In this document: positions 7,191 through 15,056 of the stretch, piece after piece | Numbering within the stretch: position 1 is the stretch's first letter | Layout: every line of letters starts with the position of its first letter | From: JBBSOW01 sp038259365 | GTDB lineage: Bacteria > Actinomycetota > Actinomycetes > Propionibacteriales > Propionibacteriaceae | Assembly (NCBI GenBank): GCA_038259365.1 | Contig: JBBSOW010000036.1 | Location: forward strand, 1 to 28,272 | DNA: 28,272 nucleotides | Direction: 5' to 3' | Notes under the pieces: generated by a model | What the model was told of the DNA's origin: nothing | Seen by the model: the letters and a program-made list of their open reading frames with translations, nothing else | Database searches by the model: none | Translations under genes and position numbers: made by a program

Positions 7191-8606
7191 GTGACCAACT
7201 TTGACCAACTTTACATAGACGGTTCGTGGACCCGTGCGGTGGGCTCGACCGCCACGATCGAAGTCGAAAACCCCTACAGCCACGAGGTGGTCGGGAACGT
7301 TCCCCAGGGGTCCACGGCGGACGTAGATCGGGCCGTCGCGGCGGCGAAGAGGGCCTTCACCACCTGGTCCAGCACCTCCCCGGCGGAACGCGCCGGATAT
7401 CTCGAGCAACTCGCCGCCGGCATCGCCGATCGGCAGGACGAGATTGCGGAAATCATCACGGCGGAGGTCGGAACCCCGTTACGGATCTCGCAGAAGGTCC
7501 AGGCCGGGCTGCCCGTCCAAACGCTTCGCGAGACCGCCGCGCACCTTACGGAGTTCCCGTTCGAAACCAGCATCGGGAATTCGGTCGTTTACCGCCTTCC
7601 GGTGGGGGTCGTCGCGGCTATCACACCGTGGAACTATCCGCTGCACCAGGTGATCGGCAAGGTTGGCGGCGCGTTAGCCGCCGGGGCCACTGTCGTGCTG
7701 AAGCCGAGCGAGTTGGCACCGTTGACCGCCTTCGTCCTGGCGGAGATCATGGACTCCATCGGCTTGCCAGCCGGAGTGTTCAACCTCATCACCGGGCCCG
7801 GTCCTGAGATCGGCGAGGCCTTGGTCGATCACCCGGACGTCTCCTTGGTCTCCTTCACGGGGTCAACCGATGTCGGCCGAAAGATCGCGGCCCGCGCTGG
7901 CGGCCACATCAAACGAGTCACGCTCGAACTGGGGGGAAAGTCGGCAAGCGTGGTGCTGCCGGACGCCGACCTACCGATCGCGGTCAAGGTTAGCGTTGCG
8001 AACGCCTTCCTCAACGCTGGGCAGACCTGCACGGCGTGGAGCCGACTCCTCGTGCCCAGGGAGCAGCTCGCCGAGGCCGAGACCCTCGCGGCGGCTGCGG
8101 CCGCCAAGTACACCCCAGGCGATCCCAGCGATTCCAGCACTCGGTTGGGCCCACTGGTCTCTGAGAAACAACAGAGCAGTGTGCTGCGCCGGATCGAACG
8201 TGCCGTCTCCGAGGGCGCCAGGATCGTGTGCGGCGGGTCCGCCGGCGATCTCGCTACAGGGCATTTCGTCCAGGCCACCGTGCTCAGTGACGTTTCTCCT
8301 GGCACGACCGCGGACCAGGAGGAATTCTTCGGACCCGTCTTGTCCATTCTCGCCTACGACGATGTCGAGGAGGCCGTAGCCATAGCGAACGGGACCGAAT
8401 ACGGTCTAGCCGCGGGAGTGTGGTCTGCCGATACCGACTCGGCCCTCGCTGTCGCCAACCGACTGGTTGCAGGGCAGGTCGACATCAATGGCGGCGCCTT
8501 CAACCCGGCTGCTCCCTTCGGCGGGTTCAAGGACTCCGGCTACGGGCGGGAATTTGGTCCTTTCGGAATCGAGGATTTTCTCACCACCCGATCTATCCAA
8601 AAATAG
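7191..8606 (+). CDS. NAD(P)-dependent aldehyde dehydrogenase
   Basis: A 471-residue aldehyde dehydrogenase superfamily enzyme, which oxidises an aldehyde to its carboxylic acid in the cytoplasm. Catalytic and cofactor residues are intact: Asn148 in TPWNYPL, Lys171 in LKPSE, the Rossmann motif FTGSTDVG (222-229), Glu246 in LELGGKS and the nucleophile Cys280 in NAGQTCTAWSR. The late EEFFGPVL and PFGGFKDSGYGRE blocks are also present. The GTG at 7191 is chosen because GAAGGAG (7175-7181) precedes it by 9 bases and it begins at the usual VTNFDQLYIDG position. A longer frame from 7053 would run through the promoter and operator. It heads the right-hand operon, so the acid it makes is probably the substrate of the next gene's CoA ligase. 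Chain length or aromaticity of the aldehyde cannot be read. Confidence 0.93.
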   Translation: MTNFDQLYIDGSWTRAVGSTATIEVENPYSHEVVGNVPQGSTADVDRAVAAAKRAFTTWSSTSPAERAGYLEQLAAGIADRQDEIAEIITAEVGTPLRISQKVQAGLPVQTLRETAAHLTEFPFETSIGNSVVYRLPVGVVAAITPWNYPLHQVIGKVGGALAAGATVVLKPSELAPLTAFVLAEIMDSIGLPAGVFNLITGPGPEIGEALVDHPDVSLVSFTGSTDVGRKIAARAGGHIKRVTLELGGKSASVVLPDADLPIAVKVSVANAFLNAGQTCTAWSRLLVPREQLAEAETLAAAAAAKYTPGDPSDSSTRLGPLVSEKQQSSVLRRIERAVSEGARIVCGGSAGDLATGHFVQATVLSDVSPGTTADQEEFFGPVLSILAYDDVEEAVAIANGTEYGLAAGVWSADTDSALAVANRLVAGQVDINGGAFNPAAPFGGFKDSGYGREFGPFGIEDFLTTRSIQK

Positions 8607-8690
8607 CCCGCAGAACACGGCCGACGCGATCGAAAGGAGACGGGACGAGCCAACTTCCACGAGGAAGCTGCGGTTATCCCGAGTAAGACC

Positions 8691-10304
8691 ATGGACGTGA
8701 CGATCATTATTCGGCAGATACTCCAACGATCGCGCCTGCACGAATCTGACAGGCCAGCCCTCTCGCTCGAGGATTCCGAGACCTGGACCTACCGAGATCT
8801 AGCCGAAAACACCCACCGGTTTGCCAACGGTCTGCTGTCACTCGGTGTTCGTCCAGGGGACCGCGTCGGCATCTTGCTCGCCAACAGTCTCGACTACTGG
8901 GCCGTCTACCTGGCGATCGGACGAGTCGGCGCGATCGCGGTGCGTCTCAACTGGCGTCTTACGGCCGAAGAACTCGACTACGCCATTAGCGACTCAGGGT
9001 GCACAGCTCTGTTTGTGCACCACCGTTGCGCGGAATCGCTGGGCTTCCTCGCTGAGCGGTCGAGCGCACCAACCGTCATCACGGTGAATTTTGAACAAGA
9101 CGAACCGCGACACGACATCGTGGCCCCCTTGTCACGCGTGGTCGACGCAGCCGATTTTTCCGATACCTCCGAACCCACCATCCCGCTGCCCGACAGCGAC
9201 GATCCCTGCATGATCATGTACACCTCGGGCACCACCGGACATCCCAAGGGAGCGGTCTGGACCCACGCCAACACCCTTTGGTTCGCGGCGATGCAGATCA
9301 TGCGCTGGGGGTACAGTGCCGACACCGTGGCCATGTCGACGGGACCCCTCTTCCACGTCGGCTCCATGGAGGATCATCTAGTCCCCGTTCTGGTGGCTGG
9401 CGGACACGCGGTCATCAGTCGTTCCGGATCGTTTTCCTTGGATCGGGCTACGCAGATGCTCGAACACCATCGGGTGACCCATTCTCTGGTTTACCCTTTC
9501 ATGCTCCACGCCCTGGCCGCCGAGGACGGCATCCCGCGGGAACGGTTACGTTCCTTGCAGGTGTTGACCACCGGCGGCGCGCCCACCCTCCCATGGATCC
9601 TGAAGGCCATGCAGGCGAAGTATCCCGACATCCGCCTAGAGCAGGTCTACGGTCTTACCGAAGGCGGCGGAATCAGCACCGTGATGCCTGCCAAGCTACT
9701 CGACGAGCACCCTGGAAGCGTGGGGACACCGCTGCCACTGACCGAGGTGAAGATCGAGACACCGGCCCCAACCGAGGAGGGAACGGCCCCAGCTCAGGAG
9801 ACGGCCATCGGCGAGGTCTGGGTACGCAGCCCCTCGGTGAGTTCTCTCTATTGGGCCAAGCCGGAAGAAAGCCGGGAGACCTTCGTCGACGGTTGGTGCC
9901 GCACCGGAGACCTGGGGCGCATCACCGACGACGGATTCTTGTATCTCACCGGCCGATCCAAAGACATGATCATCAGCGGCGGGGAGAACATCTATCCCGC
10001 CGAGCTCGAAGCGGTGCTGTCAGATATGCCCGGGATTGCGGAGGTCGCCGTCCTGGGGGTGGCGGATCCGGTCTTTCAGGAAACGGTCTGCGCGGTTGTG
10101 GTACGCGAGGAGACCAGCGCGATCACGACGGACGACGTGATCTCCTACTCCCGAGGTCGGCTCGCAGGCTACAAGCGTCCTCGACACGTCGTCTTCACCG
10201 AGGAACTCCCTCGAAACGCGTCGGGGAAGATCCTCAAGACGTTATTATCCGATCAGTTCGGGCACGTGGGGAAGCCGTTCGCACCGGCCCCGGACACCGA
10301 GTAA
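8691..10304 (+). CDS. AMP-forming acyl-CoA synthetase (fatty-acid/aromatic-acid CoA ligase)
   Basis: A 537-residue member of the ANL superfamily. It activates a carboxylic acid through an acyl-AMP intermediate to the CoA thioester. The phosphate-binding loop is YTSGTTGHPKG (177-187). YGLTEGGG, GWCRTGDLG and GRSKDMIISGGENIYPAE (core motifs A4, A7 and A8 region) follow, and the catalytic C-terminal lysine is Lys513 in PRNASGKILK. All motifs are intact. The first plausible start is the ATG at 8691; it has only a weak ribosome site, and the 84-base gap after the aldehyde dehydrogenase contains a stronger AAAGGAG at 8634-8640 with no start codon at a useful distance. It lies 10 bases upstream of the first crotonase gene. 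Its likely substrate is the acid made by the aldehyde dehydrogenase. FadD-like families overlap, so acid type is not assigned. Confidence 0.92.
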   Translation: MDVTIIIRQILQRSRLHESDRPALSLEDSETWTYRDLAENTHRFANGLLSLGVRPGDRVGILLANSLDYWAVYLAIGRVGAIAVRLNWRLTAEELDYAISDSGCTALFVHHRCAESLGFLAERSSAPTVITVNFEQDEPRHDIVAPLSRVVDAADFSDTSEPTIPLPDSDDPCMIMYTSGTTGHPKGAVWTHANTLWFAAMQIMRWGYSADTVAMSTGPLFHVGSMEDHLVPVLVAGGHAVISRSGSFSLDRATQMLEHHRVTHSLVYPFMLHALAAEDGIPRERLRSLQVLTTGGAPTLPWILKAMQAKYPDIRLEQVYGLTEGGGISTVMPAKLLDEHPGSVGTPLPLTEVKIETPAPTEEGTAPAQETAIGEVWVRSPSVSSLYWAKPEESRETFVDGWCRTGDLGRITDDGFLYLTGRSKDMIISGGENIYPAELEAVLSDMPGIAEVAVLGVADPVFQETVCAVVVREETSAITTDDVISYSRGRLAGYKRPRHVVFTEELPRNASGKILKTLLSDQFGHVGKPFAPAPDTE

Positions 10305-10314
10305 AGAGGACGAG

Positions 10315-11106
10315 ATGACACTAGTCGACTATCAACGCAACGGTGCCGTCGGCACCATTACCCTCAATCGGCCAGACAGGCTCAACGCCATGACCGCCGA
10401 CTTCCTCGAGGATGCGCTTGGCGCCTTCACCACCGCGGCGGAGGACACCGATTCCCGCATCGTCATCCTCACGGGTTCGGGACGGGCTTTCTGCGCCGGT
10501 GGGGACCTCGCAGAGGGACCCGGCGGCGCGGTGGGCGGGGACGGGAGCACCGAGCAGCGGACCGATCGCCTGCGGCGTTTCATGCACACCTCTCAGCTCC
10601 TTCATTCAATGAACAAGGTCACGATCGCGGCCGTCAACGGCTCTTGTGCTGGAGCAGGCTTGTCATGGGCGTGCGCCGCGGATCTGCGGTTCGCCTCGGA
10701 AAAGGCACGGTTCAATACCGCCTTCCTGGGAGCCGGACTGTCTGGCGACTTCGGTGGCACGTGGCTGTTGCCGCGCCTCATCGGCAGGGCCAAGGCGGCC
10801 GAGAAGTACCTGTTGTCCGAGCCCTTCGACGCCCAAGAGGCTCTCGACATCGGCCTCGTTTCCCGCGTGTGTGCCGCCGAGGATTTGATGCCCACGGTGA
10901 CCTCGATCGCGGAGCGCCTCGCCCTGTCGGCTCCCATCGCCCTGCGCTACATCAAGGAGAACCTGCGCGATAGCGCATCGGTGAGTCTCGACGTGGCTCT
11001 AGACCTGGAGGCGAGCCGTCACACCCACTGCGCGGGCACCGAGGACGCCGCTGAGGCGACCGATGCCTTCCTCACCAAACGGGCCGCGACTTTCCACGGG
11101 CGCTAA
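10315..11106 (+). CDS. Enoyl-CoA hydratase/isomerase family protein (PaaG-like active site)
   Basis: A 263-residue crotonase-fold protein, the usual length. CoA-binding and oxyanion-hole regions are recognisable: LTGSGRAFCAGGDL (52-65) and VNGSCAGAGLSWACAAD (107-123). The two catalytic glutamates of true hydratases are absent: the first position is Ser117, and the second falls in a TAFLGAG stretch. An aspartate, Asp145 in SGDFGGTWLLPRL, occupies the place used by the PaaG-type isomerases. The protein is therefore more likely an enoyl-CoA isomerase or another crotonase-fold reaction than a 2-enoyl-CoA hydratase. AGAGGA precedes the ATG. It is separated by 10 bases from the ligase and by only 3 bases from the second crotonase gene, so all three are co-transcribed. 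Confidence 0.88.
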   Translation: MTLVDYQRNGAVGTITLNRPDRLNAMTADFLEDALGAFTTAAEDTDSRIVILTGSGRAFCAGGDLAEGPGGAVGGDGSTEQRTDRLRRFMHTSQLLHSMNKVTIAAVNGSCAGAGLSWACAADLRFASEKARFNTAFLGAGLSGDFGGTWLLPRLIGRAKAAEKYLLSEPFDAQEALDIGLVSRVCAAEDLMPTVTSIAERLALSAPIALRYIKENLRDSASVSLDVALDLEASRHTHCAGTEDAAEATDAFLTKRAATFHGR

Positions 11107-11109
11107 GCC

Positions 11110-11871
11110 ATGTTCGAGTACGAGACGATCGAGGTCGCCCAAATCGGCCACGTTGCCACGGTGTCGTTGAACCGCCCCCAACGACTCAACGCCATCACCT
11201 CGCAAATGCTGGACGAGATCACTCACGCGTACAGCCATCTCACCAGCGACATCCGGATCGTCGTGCTCACCGGAAGGGGCCGCGCCTTCTGCTCGGGCGC
11301 GGACCGCTCGAATCCACCCGGGCTCGCTCCCGACGGTGCAGACGAAGCCACGGTGCTCCGACATGCCGATACGGGCAATCGGGCGTGCCGGGCGATCGGC
11401 CAGGCCCAGGCCATCACTGTCGCTCGTCTGCACGGGCATGTCATCGGTGGGGGCGCGGTATTTGCGCTGAACTGCGATTTCCGCATCGGCGACTCAACGA
11501 CCAGCATCAGCTTTCCTGAGGTCAGATTGGGTATTCCGTTGGCCTGGGGGGCCTGGCCGGTCCTCGAGCGGGAGATCGGTACGTCAAGAGCGCGCCACGC
11601 CGTGCTGTTCGGAGAAGCCGTCGCGGCGGAGGAGGCGAAACACTTGGGCCTGCTTCACGAGGTGGTTCCCCCGGACAGGCTCGAAGCGGAAGCGGACCGC
11701 TTCGTTGATCGCCTCACGAACTTGCCTGAGCTCTCCGTGCGGATGACCAAGCAGCAACTCCTTTCGGCAACGTCGCACGACCTCGATGAGCGGGCCGCAT
11801 TGGACGCCCGGTTGTATGCTGAAGCCATGTGCGCGGGTTGGAATCCCTTCCCGGATTCGCCGAGAGCCTAG
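11110..11871 (+). CDS. Enoyl-CoA hydratase/isomerase family protein
   Basis: A 253-residue crotonase-fold protein. LTGRGRAFCSGADRS (53-67) and the oxyanion-hole glycine run HVIGGGAVFALNCD (110-123) are clear. The second catalytic glutamate is kept (Glu137 in SFPEVRLGIP), while the first hydratase glutamate position is Val117. One-glutamate crotonases include isomerases, dehydratases and lyases, so the exact reaction is open. It starts 3 bases after the stop of the previous crotonase gene and probably shares its message. The pair may act at consecutive steps on the CoA ester made by the upstream ligase; no 3-hydroxyacyl-CoA dehydrogenase, acyl-CoA dehydrogenase or thiolase is present in the window, so those steps must be supplied from elsewhere. 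Confidence 0.87.
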   Translation: MFEYETIEVAQIGHVATVSLNRPQRLNAITSQMLDEITHAYSHLTSDIRIVVLTGRGRAFCSGADRSNPPGLAPDGADEATVLRHADTGNRACRAIGQAQAITVARLHGHVIGGGAVFALNCDFRIGDSTTSISFPEVRLGIPLAWGAWPVLEREIGTSRARHAVLFGEAVAAEEAKHLGLLHEVVPPDRLEAEADRFVDRLTNLPELSVRMTKQQLLSATSHDLDERAALDARLYAEAMCAGWNPFPDSPRA

Positions 11872-11884
11872 TTTCATCTATGTT

Positions 11885-12604
11885 GTGGGAGGTCGGGTCA
11901 TTAGTTTCAAGAGCCGCGGCGATGCACCTACGGCCCTTGCTCCTACCGACACTCACCTCAACGTCTCTCAGGATTCCATAGACATCATTCGCGCCAGCGA
12001 ACTGCCGGTATTCGATGAGCCTGTTCGACAGCGTGTCATCGAGGCGGCGCAAAAGGCCTTTTATCAAAACGGCTATCACGGCACCACGATGAGAACGATC
12101 AGCGCCAACGCCGGCGTTACGGTCGGGGCCCCCTACTATCACTACGACTCCAAGCAAGCGATCCTCTACGAGATCATGACACGCTTCATGAAATGGTCCT
12201 TAGAGACGACGACGGCCGCCTGCAACGTGGCCGCGCAAGATCCAAGCTCGCAGTTTGCTACCGCCGTGTGGTCTCACGTCTACCAGCACTCCACCCACCA
12301 AGGACCGAGCTTCGTCGTGAACAACGAACTGCGGAGCCTCGACAGCAACAATCGGGCGCACATCATCGACCTCCGAGACGAACTCCAGCTCGTCTTCACC
12401 GACGCGGTCAAGCGGGGATGCGAAGAGGGGTCTTTCAGGACTCCCTACGTGCGGGAGTCCACGCGCGCCATCGTCACGATGTGCACTTCGGTCGCCTCGT
12501 GGTTCAAAACCGAGGGACCGTTGTCTCCCGTCGAGATGGCCGATCGATACGTCAAAATTTGTCTCGATGGGGTGGGGCAGAGCCAAGTCCCCATCCGTAG
12601 GTAG
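11885..12604 (+). CDS. TetR/AcrR-family transcriptional regulator
   Basis: About 239 residues from a GTG at 11885. The N-terminal DNA-binding domain reads RQRVIEAAQKAFYQNGYHG, then the helix-turn-helix TTMRTISANAGVTVGAPYYHYDSKQAIL (about residues 67-93), a textbook TetR pattern. The rest is a helical ligand-binding and dimerisation domain. It is the last gene of the right-hand operon and the only regulator in the cluster, so it is the natural partner of the paired operators at 7046-7071 and 7119-7144 and would be autoregulated. The start is uncertain. The GTG at 11885 lacks a ribosome site. An in-frame ATG at 11786 lies inside the preceding gene. A perfect GGGAGG (11887-11892) lies 7 bases before an in-frame ATT at 11900. 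The stop adjoins the convergent MaoC-like gene with no gap. Confidence 0.88.
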   Translation: MGGRVISFKSRGDAPTALAPTDTHLNVSQDSIDIIRASELPVFDEPVRQRVIEAAQKAFYQNGYHGTTMRTISANAGVTVGAPYYHYDSKQAILYEIMTRFMKWSLETTTAACNVAAQDPSSQFATAVWSHVYQHSTHQGPSFVVNNELRSLDSNNRAHIIDLRDELQLVFTDAVKRGCEEGSFRTPYVRESTRAIVTMCTSVASWFKTEGPLSPVEMADRYVKICLDGVGQSQVPIRR

Positions 12605-13630
12605 TCAGGATCGTGCGTCCATGTCCACGTTTGCGACGCTGACCGGCTGCCCGGCCTGGTTCTTCAACCAGCATTGGACGGCGATCCTGGAATCCGACGA
12701 TTCGGTGGAGACGCGTCCCTCGAGCTGCAGTTTCGAGAAAACAGGGACCGGTTGAATGAACTTCGCCGCGATATGACCGCTGCGATGAAACTCCGGCCCA
12801 AAAATACTCAGCATTCCGTCCATTAAAAGACACATCTGCTGCTGCCCCTGAACGATCGGCGCCTTCAGGCCCGCTCTTTGGGCGGCTGCGAGGTCGCCGT
12901 GTATCGACGTCACGTATTCCCCGTATCGGGAGTAGAGTGCCGCCTGCTCGAAAGTGACTAGCTGAGGCTCGAGTCTGAACCAGTCGTCCACTAAAGGATC
13001 ACTCATGGTCTCTACACGGCGGTGGGTCTCATCGAGAGTGGTGTCGATTCGCCCCGGCAGTGCCGCGGCTCCTGAAGACTTTGTCGCCGAGCGTCCAACG
13101 ACGTCCCCGGGGATGGTCCGCATAATCTCGGTGCCACGTCGGCGAGCTATCAGTTCACCGGTCTCGGTTCGGGCTTCCGCTGAGGTGACCACGTATCCTT
13201 GACCACGTTTTTCGTACTTGTCTTCGAACAGCCCTGTCAGGACCAAGGTGTCGCCCACGGACATGGGATGATTCAGCCAGATTTCCTCACTCGCGTGCAC
13301 CCCGACGATTTGGCTCGCGGAATAGTTCAGCGTGTATATCTCGAACAGCTCGTTCGAGAACGACCCAGGGTGGGCGAGTTGCCGGCCAAGGGGGTCGAGA
13401 GAACCGCGCATGGCGTTCTGCCCACCCATGATGAAATCGAAGCGACGCGACCGGTACTCGTTCACGAGCAATCGTGCGGGGCCAAAGGTCTCGCCGGGAG
13501 TCACGTTCTCGTACGTGGGCTCCTTGAGGCCAGCTTGCGGATCCAGTCCTTCCGGGACCTGCCTGACGTCCAGGAGGTCGTGCCACGGATCGCCGGTCTC
13601 CGTGTCTACTTGTCCTCGGTTCTCTACCAC
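12605..13630 (-). CDS. Double-hotdog MaoC-like acyl dehydratase, catalytic aspartate not evident
   Basis: A 341-residue protein with two hotdog-like halves. Residues about 40-175 resemble the FAS1-type dehydratase domain (GPARLLVNEYRSRRFDFI, VGDTLVLTG, RRRGTEIMRTIPGD). Residues about 215-338 resemble MaoC. In R-specific enoyl-CoA hydratases the MaoC active site is D-x4-H within a DxNPxHxD motif. Here the segment reads EYVTSIHGDLAAAQ: His244 is kept, but the Asp position is Tyr239 (Glu238 is one residue off), and the usual IxHG is IVQG. The fold is well supported; hydratase activity is doubtful or altered. The GTG start has a strong AAGGAGG 6 bases upstream. It is convergent with the TetR gene and divergent from the CoA-transferase, which suggests shared control with the regulon. 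Confidence 0.8.
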   Translation of the reverse strand: MVENRGQVDTETGDPWHDLLDVRQVPEGLDPQAGLKEPTYENVTPGETFGPARLLVNEYRSRRFDFIMGGQNAMRGSLDPLGRQLAHPGSFSNELFEIYTLNYSASQIVGVHASEEIWLNHPMSVGDTLVLTGLFEDKYEKRGQGYVVTSAEARTETGELIARRRGTEIMRTIPGDVVGRSATKSSGAAALPGRIDTTLDETHRRVETMSDPLVDDWFRLEPQLVTFEQAALYSRYGEYVTSIHGDLAAAQRAGLKAPIVQGQQQMCLLMDGMLSIFGPEFHRSGHIAAKFIQPVPVFSKLQLEGRVSTESSDSRIAVQCWLKNQAGQPVSVANVDMDARS

Positions 13631-13670
13631 GACTACCTCCTTGGGCCAGCGACGATACCTGAGAACATGA

Positions 13671-13700
13671 TTGACTAAACAACCGTTCAGAAGCTACCGT
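13671..13700 (+). promoter_or_regulatory. Predicted promoter of the CoA-transferase gene
   Basis: TTGACT (13671-13676) and TACCGT (13695-13700) form a sigma-70-like pair with an 18-base spacer, about 60 bases before the ATG at 13766. The spacer contains CGTTCAG and is preceded by ACTAAA, both also found in the operators near 7046-7144 but with 4 fewer bases between them, so it may be a decayed or variant operator. Confidence 0.5.
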
Positions 13701-13765
13701 AACAGTAATTTGGTTGTCCCCAATTCCGTTGAGCGAGATCACGGTTCAAGGTAGCGAGGCTAGTC

Positions 13766-14992
13766 ATGATCGAATCCGGAATCCTCAGCGGTGTCCGAGT
13801 CCTCGACCTCTCCAGGTTTATCGCTGGCCCTCTTTGCTGCCAGATGCTTGGGGACATGGACGCTGAGATCATCAAGGTCGAAAGTCTCGATGGTGAGGCC
13901 ATCCGCTCGAACGCACCGTTCGACGGCGACAGAAGCGTCTACTCCAACATTTTCAATCGGAACAAGCGATCGATATCGCTCAACGCGCGAACTCAGGGCG
14001 GCCGGCAGATCCTGAGACAACTGGCGGTATGGGCCGATGTCATCGTCGAGAACTATCGCCCAGGGGTCATCGACAAGATGGGACTCGGGTTTGACGAACT
14101 CAAAGACTTTGCGCCAGGAACCTCGCTGATCTCGATCTCGGGTTTCGGCCAAACCGGGCCAAACCGGGATCGAGCCCTGTTCGACGCCACCGCGCAGGCA
14201 GAGACCGGTCTGATGAGCCTGACGGGGAGCCCCGAGACCGGACCTTCGGTGGCAGGCACGTTCGTCGTCGATCATATCGCCGGCTTTCACGGGGTCATTG
14301 CAGTACTTGCCGCCCTACGGCACCGGGACGCGACGGGAGTCGCGCAGCACGTCGACGTGGCGGCCTTCGACGCAATGTTCACGTCCATGGGCATCCGAGG
14401 AATCTGGGCAGCGCTCGAGGGTTCGGTTCCCGGTCGAAACGGCGCCCGAGACGTCTTGTCAAGCCCCACCGACGCGTTTCCCTGCACGGACGGTTACATG
14501 TACATCCAAGCCGGAACGACGTCGCTGTTTCAGCGTCTGGCGATGACCATCGGCCGTGAAGACGTCGTAAACGATCAACGTTTTCTTAGTATGCGCAGCC
14601 GCATGGAGAACGCCGACACGCTCACTGAAATGGTTACGGACTGGACGAAGACTAGGAGCCGAGCGCAGGTGGAGGGCGCCTTACGCATCGCCGGTATCCC
14701 GCACGGGGCGGTGGCAGAGATGTCTGAGGTGGTCACGTCTGCTCAAGTGGTACAGCGGGGCCTCGTCACGACGGTCGAGCATCCACAATCGGGAACACTC
14801 ACGGTCTTCGGGCCGGCCATGAAGTTCTCCGAGACTCCCTGCCAGATCAAGTCGGCGCCTCCGCTCATCGGTGAGCACACTGCCGAGATACTTGCCGACA
14901 CGCTCGGATTCAGCCTGGAAGAGATATCTGCTCTGGTGGATGCTGGGGCTATCAGCACGTGCGCGCGGACCGGGGCAGAGTCCACCGATTGA
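13766..14992 (+). CDS. CaiB/BaiF-type (family III) CoA-transferase
   Basis: A 408-residue family III CoA-transferase, which moves CoA from a donor acyl-CoA to a carboxylic acid via an aspartyl-CoA thioester. The N-terminal block reads LSGVRVLDLSRFIAGPLCCQMLGDMDAEIIKVE (8-39). ENYRPGVIDKMGLGFDEL and SISGFGQTGP follow. The catalytic aspartate is Asp169 in TFVVDHIAG, at the same number as in formyl-CoA transferase and CaiB. The C-terminal part (IPHGAVAEMSEVVTSAQVVQRG) is also typical. Length is normal and no key block is missing. It diverges from the MaoC-like gene across a 135-base spacer. With the ligase upstream it offers a second route for activating an acid, or recycles CoA from a pathway product. 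The acceptor acid is not predictable. Confidence 0.9.
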   Translation: MIESGILSGVRVLDLSRFIAGPLCCQMLGDMDAEIIKVESLDGEAIRSNAPFDGDRSVYSNIFNRNKRSISLNARTQGGRQILRQLAVWADVIVENYRPGVIDKMGLGFDELKDFAPGTSLISISGFGQTGPNRDRALFDATAQAETGLMSLTGSPETGPSVAGTFVVDHIAGFHGVIAVLAALRHRDATGVAQHVDVAAFDAMFTSMGIRGIWAALEGSVPGRNGARDVLSSPTDAFPCTDGYMYIQAGTTSLFQRLAMTIGREDVVNDQRFLSMRSRMENADTLTEMVTDWTKTRSRAQVEGALRIAGIPHGAVAEMSEVVTSAQVVQRGLVTTVEHPQSGTLTVFGPAMKFSETPCQIKSAPPLIGEHTAEILADTLGFSLEEISALVDAGAISTCARTGAESTD

Positions 14993-15044
14993 GTGCCCTC
15001 GGGGGTAGCTGCCGGGTCGGTCGAGACCCTGCCTAGCTCGGACG

Positions 15045-15056
15045 TACATTGAGGGC
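15045..15056 (+). promoter_or_regulatory. -10 element for a probably leaderless methyltransferase mRNA
   Basis: TACATT (15045-15050) fits the actinobacterial TANNNT -10 and ends 6 bases before the GTG at 15057, where transcription would begin. No clear -35 is visible, and the GAGGG at 15051-15055 is only one base from the start codon, too close to act as a ribosome site. Confidence 0.45.

Noticed and set aside
8634..8640. AAAGGAG as ribosome site of an extra small gene between ALDH and ligase
   Set aside because: No start codon lies at a workable distance and no coding pattern is present in the 84-base gap.
8691..14992. Carnitine-type (cai) operon
   Set aside because: A CaiB-type transferase, a ligase and a crotonase are present, but there is no BCCT transporter or acyl-CoA dehydrogenase, the transferase is in a separate unit, and the other arm is glycerol-type. 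The resemblance is at superfamily level only.
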